A DNA stretch of 7,533 bases. Origin: an uncultured Eubacteriales bacterium. Its GTDB lineage: Bacteria > Bacillota > Clostridia > Peptostreptococcales > Anaerovoracaceae. Shown here piece after piece: positions 1 through 5,987 of this stretch. The notes under the pieces were generated by a model. It was not told the DNA's origin, did not search any database, and saw only the letters and a program-made list of their open reading frames with translations. The stretch covers positions 1-7,533 of the forward strand of contig UQOC01000077.1 of NCBI GenBank assembly GCA_900542565.1, written 5' to 3'. The translations under genes and the position numbers were made by a program. The number at the start of each line of letters is the position of its first letter. Position 1 is the first letter of the stretch.

Positions 1-42
1 AACGGCAAAATTTTTTGCACTTCTATTGCTTCTTTATCACAC
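1..42. other. AT-rich left-edge segment, possible junction
   Basis: These bases are about one-third GC, clearly poorer than the gene that follows. Read in the aminotransferase frame they encode residues that lack the family's expected G-x-x-x-LR-x-A stretch before the helix that resumes as ISKKLRDENG at base 43. On the - strand an ATG at 44-42 opens 14 codons (MCDKEAIEVQKILP) that run off the left edge, but no ribosome binding site precedes it. The segment may be the far side of a rearrangement, an insertion boundary, or an assembly artefact. It could also simply be a divergent part of the aminotransferase. Confidence 0.3.
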
Positions 43-993
43 ATAAGCAAAAAGCTCAGGGATGAAAACGGCCTCGATTATCGGCCAGGTGAGATCATGG
101 TGACAACAGGCGTGGCTCAGGGAATGTTTGCTTCGCTGATGGCTTTTCTCGATCCGGGAGATGAGGTCCTGGTGCCGGATCCGGTTTATCTTTCCTATGC
201 GGATATTCCAAAGATCGCCCAGGCAAAGGTCAAAAGATATAAGCTTTTGGAAGAAAACGATTATCAGATAGATATTGAAGAGGTGGAAAGCCTCATAACC
301 GACAGGACAAAGATGATGGTGATCGTATCTCCCAGCAATCCGACAGGCGGAGTCCTGACCAGGGACAACCTTGAGGAAGTGTCCCGGCTGGCTGCCAAGC
401 ACGATCTTCTGGTACTCAGCGACGAGATATACGAAAAACTGGTCTATGATGAAAGCAGACCCCATATCAGCATTGCCTCATTTCCCGGAATGAAGGAGCG
501 CACCCTGCTCCTCAACGGTCTTTCAAAGAGCATGGCCATGACAGGGTGGTGAGTTGGGTATATAGCTGCGCCGGCGGAACTGCCGGAACCCATAAACAGG
601 CTATGCTTCTATATGACGGACGGTTCTACTTCTTTTGTCCAGTATGCGGCGGCCATCGCCCTGAGACATCAGGATGGATCTGTAGAAAAGATGCGCCGGG
701 AATTCAGGAGGCGGCGGGACTATCTTGTAAGGGAAATCAATTCCATGAAGCATTTCAGCTGCGCAGTACCAAAGGGAGCCTTTTATGTATTTATGAACAT
801 CAAAAGGTCAGGCATGGATTCATCGGAATTCTGCGAATATGTGCTCGGAAGATACGGCCTTGCGCTGGTACCAGGGGAAGCTTTCGGCGAGAGCGGCCGT
901 GGATTTGTCAGGATGTCATACGCCGCCTCCATGGATACTCTTGAAAAAGCCATAGATTTCCTGAAGAAGATAGACGATGAAATAAAAAATTAA
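1..993 (+). pseudogene. Class I/II PLP-dependent aminotransferase, 5'-partial, interrupted by in-frame TGA at 550-552
   Basis: This is a fold-type I aminotransferase of the AspAT-like family, which moves an amino group between an amino acid and a 2-oxo acid using PLP in the cytoplasm. The frame is open from base 1 to TAA at 991-993. Visible family landmarks are LRDENGLDY near 55-81, the PSNPTGG loop, SDEIYEKLVYD, the PLP lysine (AAG 526-528) in LSKSMAMTGW, and the C-terminal carboxylate-binding Arg (AGG 910-912) in FVRMSYA. A single TGA at 550-552 falls exactly 8 codons after that lysine, where relatives have the Arg that binds the PLP phosphate. One base change from CGA or AGA would create it. 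Both sides are otherwise undamaged, so the lesion is recent, a sequence error, or recoded. The N-terminal 60-70 residues are missing at the window edge. Substrate cannot be assigned. ATG 613 would give a C-terminal piece without the catalytic lysine and has no good ribosome binding site. Confidence 0.85.
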
Positions 994-1018
994 CCTTGGA
1001 CAAAGCCCTCAACATACC

Positions 1019-1048
1019 TTTACAAAATAAAATAATGTATGATAAAAT
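1019..1048 (+). promoter_or_regulatory. Predicted sigma-70/SigA-type promoter for the M20 gene pair
   Basis: TTTACA at 1019-1024 matches the -35 consensus at five of six bases. TAAAAT at 1043-1048 matches the -10 consensus at five of six. The spacer is 18 bases. The surrounding 1019-1060 is very AT-rich. Transcription would begin near 1055, leaving a short leader before the ribosome binding site GGAGG at 1063-1067 and ATG 1078. TATGAT at 1038-1043 is an alternative -10 but has no well-spaced -35. Confidence 0.5.
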
Positions 1049-1077
1049 AAAAACAAAAACCCGGAGGGCATACATCC

Positions 1078-2262
1078 ATGGAAAAGATCAGAGAAGAACT
1101 TCAAAAAACGGACATAGCCGGTATCCTGTCAGACATGATAAAGATACCGAGCTTTTCTTTTATGGAGGAACAGGAAAAAGAGATCGCAAGATATATCAAG
1201 GATTTCTTTGATAAAGAGGAGATCCCTTGCCAGATATATGAGATAGAACCGGGGAGATATAATGTTACTGCGGTCATACGGGGAGTAGGCGGCGGCAGAT
1301 CCCTTAACTTTTCAGGTCATATGGATACAGTGCCTGCCTATGATATGGAAGGCGCTTTTGACGGCAGGATATCCGATGGAAAAGTCTTTGGCAGAGGAGC
1401 CTGTGATATGAAAGGCCCCATCGCAGCCATGATGGCGGCCATGGCAGCCATAAAAAGGAGCGGCACGGTGCTCAAAGGAGATCTGTACTTTACAGGAGTT
1501 GCCGATGAAGAAGAACAAGGCAAAGGCACTGCATACATGATAAAAAACGGACCTCATGCTGACGGAGTCATAGTGGGAGAACCGACAGACATGAGGCTTT
1601 CTCCCGGAAATAAGGGCCTTGAATGGATAGAGGTAAGCTTCGAGGGCAAAAAAGTCCATGGAGGACGGCAGAAAGAGGGGATAAATGCCATACAGATGGC
1701 CTCACGCTTTGTCAGCAAAGTCTACGATGAATATGTTCCCCTGCTCGATTCCAGAGAATATCCCGTGCTTGGGGCGCCGACCATCAACATAGGCACCATC
1801 AGCGGAGGAGATCAGCCGAGCACGGTTCCCGACCACTGCAAGATAGTCCTGGACAGGCGCATGGTGCCTTCGGAGACCATAGAGCAGGTGTACGAAGAAC
1901 TGAGAGAACTGGGTGAAGAACTCCACCGGGAAGATCCGAGATTCCAGTGCCAGGTCAAAGATGTGTTTGACGGGCTCAACCTGCTGCCTCATCTGCCTTT
2001 CCTGACTGATGAAAATGATCCTATAATGACAACGGTTAAAGATATATATAACGACAGGGGCAAGGAGATAGTGATCGAACCGTTCCCTGCATGGACTGAC
2101 GCAGGATTCATATCCAGCCAGACCCAGTCAAAATGTCTCGTGCTTGGGCCGGGAAAACTTAAAGTTGCCCATTCCGTAGATGAATACATAGATATAGACC
2201 AGATGGAAGAAGCCGCAGAGATCTATGCGGAAACAGCCCTCAGATATTGCGGAAGGAAATAA
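1078..2262 (+). CDS. M20 family metallohydrolase, ArgE/DapE-like deacylase
   Basis: This is a predicted di-zinc cytoplasmic amidohydrolase that removes an acyl group from an N-acyl amino acid, or cleaves a small peptide. The protein has 394 residues, normal for ArgE/DapE/YgeY-type enzymes. Metal-site motifs appear in order: GHMDTVP (H81, D83), GRGACDMKG (D110, bridging), ADEEEQG (E144 as likely general base, E145 metal), GEPT (E168), and AHSVDEYID (H365). The dimerisation domain lies between about 180 and 295 and carries the conserved His in VHGGRQKEGINAI (H194) and the strand DHCKIVLDRRMV. There is no signal peptide or membrane segment. ATG 1078 is chosen because GGAGG lies 10 bases upstream and the first helix matches the family start. 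The next gene follows after 15 bases, so the two are probably co-transcribed. The exact substrate is not readable; ArgE, DapE or YgeY identity would be a guess. Confidence 0.9.
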   Translation: MEKIREELQKTDIAGILSDMIKIPSFSFMEEQEKEIARYIKDFFDKEEIPCQIYEIEPGRYNVTAVIRGVGGGRSLNFSGHMDTVPAYDMEGAFDGRISDGKVFGRGACDMKGPIAAMMAAMAAIKRSGTVLKGDLYFTGVADEEEQGKGTAYMIKNGPHADGVIVGEPTDMRLSPGNKGLEWIEVSFEGKKVHGGRQKEGINAIQMASRFVSKVYDEYVPLLDSREYPVLGAPTINIGTISGGDQPSTVPDHCKIVLDRRMVPSETIEQVYEELRELGEELHREDPRFQCQVKDVFDGLNLLPHLPFLTDENDPIMTTVKDIYNDRGKEIVIEPFPAWTDAGFISSQTQSKCLVLGPGKLKVAHSVDEYIDIDQMEEAAEIYAETALRYCGRK

Positions 2263-2277
2263 ACACAGGAGGCAGAG

Positions 2278-3570
2278 ATGAAGGAGAGGTTGGATAACTT
2301 TATCATTGAAAACAGAGACAATATACTGGACGATATAGCGAAGCTGGTTAATATAGAAAGCTTCTGCGGCGACAGGGAACATACCGCAAAAGCGCTGGAT
2401 CATGTGCTTGACCGCGCCCGTGAAATGGGCATGAAGACCATGAAGTCCTCAAAGAATGATGTGGGTGTGGTCGAGATCGGACAGGGTGACCAGATCGTAG
2501 GGATACTCACCCATGTGGATGTGGTTGGGATCGGAGACATCACCCAGTGGAAATACCCGCCTTTTGAGGGCCGCATAGCTGACGGTTATATATGGGGAAG
2601 AGGAACCCTTGATGACAAGGGGCCGGTCATAATGATGCTGTATACATTGAAGGCGCTGAAAGACCTGGGACTTACATTGAACAAGCGCATATGGCTCATA
2701 ATCGGTACTGCGGAAGAAGGCGTGTGGACCGACATGGACACCTTCAAAGAGGAGTTTGAGCAGCCGGCATTCGGATTTTCACCAGACGGAAGCTTTCCGA
2801 TCATAAACAGAGAAAAGGGATACTGCGATATCGGGCTTTTCTTCAAAGAACCTGATGTCAACATGATAGAGGAACTCCAAGGCGGCGACAGTCCCAACAG
2901 CGTACCTGCCAGGGCTTCGATCAAGCTCAAAGGCAGGAAGGAGAACATTTACAGCGGTGTTGCCAGCCACAGCTCGGTGCCGGGCAACGGGGTCAATGCC
3001 ATAGAAAAACTTGCGGCCGATCAGGATATGGATTTCAGGTTTGTCAGGTTTATCATGGACTTTCTGGCGGGAGATCCCAACGGAACAAAACTCGGCATAG
3101 ATGATCCAAAATATGCAGACAACGATGTGCTGGACAAGACTACCGTGGTCCCGACCATCATCAGGCTCAAAGACGGCGGAGTGGAGCTGACCATCAACAT
3201 GAGACTATGGTTCGGAGTGACAAGGGAAAAGGTCGAAAGCGCATTTGAAAAATATGCGGATGAATATGGATATAAGGCAGACATTCTCGATTTCCATGCA
3301 CCTCTGGAGGTGCCGGAGGGCAGAGACTTTCTCCAGGCCATGGCCAGGGTATATGAGAGTTTCGGCCTCAAAAACCGGTTCAGCACGACCCTGGGGACGA
3401 CCTATGCCAAGTCCATGGACAACTGTGTAAGCTGGGGGCCGCGCTTTGAGGACGAGCCAAGGGTTGCCCATACGGAAAACGAACGGATGAACATAGAGTC
3501 CATACTGCTGGCTGCAAGGATATATCTCAGGTATCTGGCGACCGTGGCTGCAGGACTGGAGATTGACTGA
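2278..3570 (+). CDS. M20 family dipeptidase, PepV/Sapep-like
   Basis: This is a predicted zinc dipeptidase of the M20 clan, a cytoplasmic enzyme that hydrolyses dipeptides taken up or generated during peptide degradation. It has 430 residues, a little shorter than PepV (about 470). Motifs in order are THVDVVG (H79, D81), WGRGTLDDKGP (D112), GTAEEG (E146 general base, E147 metal), FSPDGSFPIINREKG (D170), the lid/dimer-domain His in ASHSSVPGNGVNAI (H231), LGTTYAKSM near 372-380 that resembles the substrate-binding GGTYAR loop, and VAHTENERM (H398, metal). PDxxFP followed by EKG separates this subfamily from ArgE/DapE. The catalytic loop reads EEGVWTDMD instead of the usual EETG-type sequence, a local divergence that could affect specificity. 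ATG 2278 has a perfect AGGAGG at 2267-2272. It is the second gene of a probable two-gene unit. Substrate range cannot be read from sequence. Confidence 0.88.
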   Translation: MKERLDNFIIENRDNILDDIAKLVNIESFCGDREHTAKALDHVLDRAREMGMKTMKSSKNDVGVVEIGQGDQIVGILTHVDVVGIGDITQWKYPPFEGRIADGYIWGRGTLDDKGPVIMMLYTLKALKDLGLTLNKRIWLIIGTAEEGVWTDMDTFKEEFEQPAFGFSPDGSFPIINREKGYCDIGLFFKEPDVNMIEELQGGDSPNSVPARASIKLKGRKENIYSGVASHSSVPGNGVNAIEKLAADQDMDFRFVRFIMDFLAGDPNGTKLGIDDPKYADNDVLDKTTVVPTIIRLKDGGVELTINMRLWFGVTREKVESAFEKYADEYGYKADILDFHAPLEVPEGRDFLQAMARVYESFGLKNRFSTTLGTTYAKSMDNCVSWGPRFEDEPRVAHTENERMNIESILLAARIYLRYLATVAAGLEID

Positions 3571-3622
3571 CGGGACCATCCAGTGAGCTGAAAAATATTT
3601 ATTTGTTGTTCCATCTTCTTCA

Positions 3623-3651
3623 TTGTTTAAAAGCGCAGAAAATGGTATAAT
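3623..3651 (+). promoter_or_regulatory. Predicted extended -10 promoter upstream of the nitrilase
   Basis: A perfect TATAAT at 3646-3651 is preceded by TGG at 3643-3645, giving an ideal extended -10 element (TGnTATAAT). TTGTTT at 3623-3628 supplies a weak -35 at exactly 17 bases. Transcription is expected to start near 3658, leaving a leader of roughly 37 bases before ATG 3695, with AGAGG at 3685-3689 as ribosome binding site. This is the strongest promoter visible in the window. It probably drives nitrilase, carrier and hydrogenase, because no clear promoter or terminator is seen between them. Confidence 0.7.
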
Positions 3652-3694
3652 CATAATGTGTAAGTGAAAATTTAAACAAAATACAGAGGCCCAG

Positions 3695-4618
3695 ATGAAC
3701 GATCTTGAAAAAAACTGTAAAATCGCTGTGGTGCAGGCTGCGCCTGTCATGTTTGACAAGGCGGCCTGCATCCGCAAAGCTGTAGGACTCATACAGGAAG
3801 CCGCTTCAAAAGGAGCAGAGCTGATAGTGTTTCCGGAACTGTTCGTGCCGGGATATCCTTATGGGATGACTTTCGGGTTCACCGTTGGCAGCCGCAATGA
3901 AGACGGCCGAAAAGACTGGAAGCTTTATTACGACAATTCGATCCTGGTGCCGGGCGAAGAGACCGGTGCGATCGCCGCAGCTGCCGGAGAAAACGGCGTG
4001 TATGTGAGCATAGGCGTGTCGGAGCGTGACAGTGTTTCAGCTACATTATACAATTCAAATCTTTTCTTTTCGCCGGATGGTAAACTTGCGGCTATCCACC
4101 GCAAACTCAAACCTACCGGGACAGAAAGAGTGGTATGGGGAGATGCGGATAAGGGATTCTTTCCGGTGGTCCAGACAGAATGGGGTCCGATGGGAAGCCT
4201 TATCTGCTGGGAAAGCTACATGCCGCTGGCAAGGGTTGCCCTTTACAGCAAAGGAGTGACTCTTTACATATCGCCAAATACCAATGATAATGAAGAATGG
4301 CAGGCTACCATAAGGCATATAGCCATCGAAGGACATTGCTACTTCATCAACTGCGACATGTACTTTACAAAAGATATGTACCCTGGTGAACTGCACTGTT
4401 CAGACGAGATCGGCAGGCTCGGCGATATAGTATGCCGCGGAGGAAGCTGTATCATCGACCCGTATGGCCATTATGTGACAGAACCTGTATGGGACAGGGA
4501 AGAGATCATATATGCTGACCTGGACATGGAAAAAGTGCCGGAAAGCCGGATGGAATTCGATGGCTGCGGCCATTATTCAAGACCAGATGTGCTGGAACTC
4601 AAGATAAAAGATATGTGA
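3695..4618 (+). CDS. Nitrilase (carbon-nitrogen hydrolase superfamily, branch 1 type)
   Basis: This is a predicted nitrilase that hydrolyses an organic nitrile to the carboxylic acid and ammonia through a cysteine thioester. The catalytic set is complete: E48 in VFPELFVPGYP, K137 in HRKLKPT, the additional conserved E144 in KPTGTERVVWG, and C171 in GSLICWESYMPLAR. The HRKLKPTxxERxVWG and LICWExYMPLAR signatures are those of true nitrilases and cyanide-hydrolysing relatives, not of amidases, beta-ureidopropionases or NAD synthetase domains. It is cytoplasmic, with no signal peptide. At 307 residues it is shorter than typical nitrilases (about 330-360). The shortfall is at the C-terminus, which in known nitrilases contributes to spiral oligomer assembly. 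ATG 3695 has AGAGG 5 bases upstream and lies behind a strong predicted promoter. Genes for a carrier and hydrogenase follow. The physiological nitrile is unknown; an amide product is possible, as in some family members. Confidence 0.9.
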   Translation: MNDLEKNCKIAVVQAAPVMFDKAACIRKAVGLIQEAASKGAELIVFPELFVPGYPYGMTFGFTVGSRNEDGRKDWKLYYDNSILVPGEETGAIAAAAGENGVYVSIGVSERDSVSATLYNSNLFFSPDGKLAAIHRKLKPTGTERVVWGDADKGFFPVVQTEWGPMGSLICWESYMPLARVALYSKGVTLYISPNTNDNEEWQATIRHIAIEGHCYFINCDMYFTKDMYPGELHCSDEIGRLGDIVCRGGSCIIDPYGHYVTEPVWDREEIIYADLDMEKVPESRMEFDGCGHYSRPDVLELKIKDM

Positions 4619-4627
4619 CCACAAGAC

Positions 4628-4642
4628 GGGGCAGCCTGCCCC
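4628..4642 (+). promoter_or_regulatory. GC-rich hairpin between nitrilase and carrier genes
   Basis: GGGGCA at 4628-4633 pairs perfectly with TGCCCC at 4637-4642 across a three-base loop, 9 bases after the nitrilase stop codon. No T-run follows, so it is not a standard intrinsic terminator. The ribosome binding site GGAAAGG (4644-4650) of the next gene begins one base after the stem. The hairpin could therefore affect translation of the carrier, or act as an RNA processing or stability element that sets unequal expression within the operon. A role is inferred, but the pairing is seen. Confidence 0.4.
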
Positions 4643-4658
4643 CGGAAAGGATTGATCG

Positions 4659-5969
4659 ATGGAAATTTTCATTGCTTTTGGGATCTTTGTGGCCGCAATG
4701 CTTACATCTGTAATAAAAGGTTTTTCTATGATACCGCCGCTTATCATAGGGCTTTTGGCTTTCTCTGCAGCCGGAAGAGCCAGAGGTTTTTCTTTTGGCA
4801 GCATGGCAGTGATGAGCAGGAAAAGCATAGCGGATTCCATAGTCGTGATAAAAGTAATGCTCATAATCGGAATACTCACGGCAGTATGGCGCATGTCCGG
4901 GACCATAACGGTTTTTGTATATTACGGCATGAAAGTCATAATGCCGCCCATATTCCTTATCATAACTTTTGGCCTCTGCTGTCTGCTCAGCTATGCCATC
5001 GGCACTTCTTTCGGCATAGCGGGAACAGTGGGCGTCATATTCATGGCGCTGGCAAGGAGCGGCGGTGTTGACCCTGTGGTGACTGCAGGAGTGGTCATGT
5101 CAGGGATCTATTTCGGAGACCGGTGTTCCCCGGTTTCATCAAGCGCCAATATGGTGGCGGGAGTGACCGGAACGGAAATATATGACAATGTAAAGATTAT
5201 GTTCAAAACGGCAGTCCTGCCATTTATTATTACTGCCATAACATATATAATATTCTCGGTGCAGAATCCTATCAGCCATGTGGACGGATCCATGACGGCG
5301 GCCTTTGAAAAGGAATTTTCGATTTCGCTCTGGTCGTTTGTACCGGCTGTGGGCATGATAGCCCTGCCGCTCCTGAAAGTGGGCGTCATAAAGGCCATGA
5401 CCGCCAGTATCGTCACCGGCCTATTGGTTGCCTGTATGGTGCAGGATGTGCCGGTCTTTGATGCAGTCAGGATATGCATAGTCGGTTATGAGTCTCAGAG
5501 CGAAGGCATAGGCACGATCCTCAATGGAGGCGGGCTGCTTTCTATGGTGGAGATCGCAGTGATACTGGTGATTTCCAGTACATATTCAGGCATATTCAGT
5601 GGGACAGGCATGCTCCTTTCCCTGCAGGATAAGCTGGCAAAGGCGTGCAGCAAGGTGGGCCGTTTTGCTGTCATGGTCTGCATGAGCATAGGTATAGCGG
5701 CGATATTCTGCAATCAGACCATTGGCACGCTCATGTGCTGTGATATAATGAAGAAGCCATATCTTGACGGGGGCGGCACCAGGGAAGAGTTGGCCATTGA
5801 TATGGAAAACTCGGTGATACTGATCGCCTGTTTTATACCATGGTCCATTGGATGCAGCGTTCCTTTGGCCCTGCTGGGGACAGATGTTTCATCTCTCCCG
5901 TTTGCGGTATATATGTACGCTGTGCCGTTATGTTATCTGTTCACCAAGAAAAGGTGGTTCAACAATTAA
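4659..5969 (+). CDS. NhaC family Na+/H+ antiporter-like membrane carrier
   Basis: This is a predicted polytopic inner-membrane secondary carrier of the NhaC family (ion transporter superfamily), which exchanges Na+ for H+ or, in members such as MleN, an organic anion together with protons. The protein has 436 residues and about 11-12 hydrophobic segments. Family signatures are GTSFGIAGTVGVIFM (115-129) and YFGDRCSPVSSSANMVA (151-167), followed by TGTEIYDNVKIM and, in the second half, GGGLLSM (290-296) and CNQTIGTLM (351-359). The pattern suggests the usual inverted two-fold architecture. The GDRCSP version differs from the GDKMSPLSDTTN of classical NhaC, so it belongs to a related subgroup that may carry another solute. 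ATG 4659 has GGAAAGG 8 bases upstream. It sits 40 bases after nitrilase and 18 bases before hydrogenase. It could supply sodium or proton balance, or transport of an acid product, for those enzymes. Confidence 0.85.
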   Translation: MEIFIAFGIFVAAMLTSVIKGFSMIPPLIIGLLAFSAAGRARGFSFGSMAVMSRKSIADSIVVIKVMLIIGILTAVWRMSGTITVFVYYGMKVIMPPIFLIITFGLCCLLSYAIGTSFGIAGTVGVIFMALARSGGVDPVVTAGVVMSGIYFGDRCSPVSSSANMVAGVTGTEIYDNVKIMFKTAVLPFIITAITYIIFSVQNPISHVDGSMTAAFEKEFSISLWSFVPAVGMIALPLLKVGVIKAMTASIVTGLLVACMVQDVPVFDAVRICIVGYESQSEGIGTILNGGGLLSMVEIAVILVISSTYSGIFSGTGMLLSLQDKLAKACSKVGRFAVMVCMSIGIAAIFCNQTIGTLMCCDIMKKPYLDGGGTREELAIDMENSVILIACFIPWSIGCSVPLALLGTDVSSLPFAVYMYAVPLCYLFTKKRWFNN

Positions 5970-5973
5970 ATGT

Positions 5974-5979
5974 AGGGGG
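5974..5979 (+). promoter_or_regulatory. Ribosome binding site that fixes the TTG start of the hydrogenase
   Basis: AGGGGG at 5974-5979 lies 8 bases before TTG 5988. An in-frame TAG at 5973-5975 rules out any start further upstream. No ATG or GTG occurs in frame before the conserved N-terminal region. TTG is therefore the only credible start codon. Confidence 0.75.
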
Positions 5980-5987
5980 AAAAAATA

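Noticed and set aside
37..465. Long reverse-strand open frame opposite the aminotransferase
   Set aside because: It overlaps a recognisable gene completely, its translation has no family-like features, and no ribosome binding site precedes its start.
613..993. ATG 613 as the start of a separate 126-residue protein
   Set aside because: It is simply the C-terminal domain of the aminotransferase in the same frame, lacks the PLP lysine, and has no convincing ribosome binding site.
3555..3584. Inverted repeat ACTGGA/TCCAGT at the end of the dipeptidase gene as a terminator
   Set aside because: The stem is 6 bp with an 18-base loop, half inside the coding region, and no T-run follows directly.
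3656..3667. Tiny ATG-TGT-AAG-stop leader frame before the nitrilase
   Set aside because: It begins at about the predicted transcription start, has no ribosome binding site and is only three codons long.
3205..3792. 195-codon reverse-strand open frame across the dipeptidase end and nitrilase start
   Set aside because: It overlaps two well-supported genes and the forward promoter, and its sequence resembles no family I recognise; it is a shadow of coding DNA.
4652..5071. Forward open frame overlapping the carrier gene, rich in His, Arg and Cys
   Set aside because: It is the alternate frame of the carrier. The overlapped frame has clear membrane segments and NhaC motifs.
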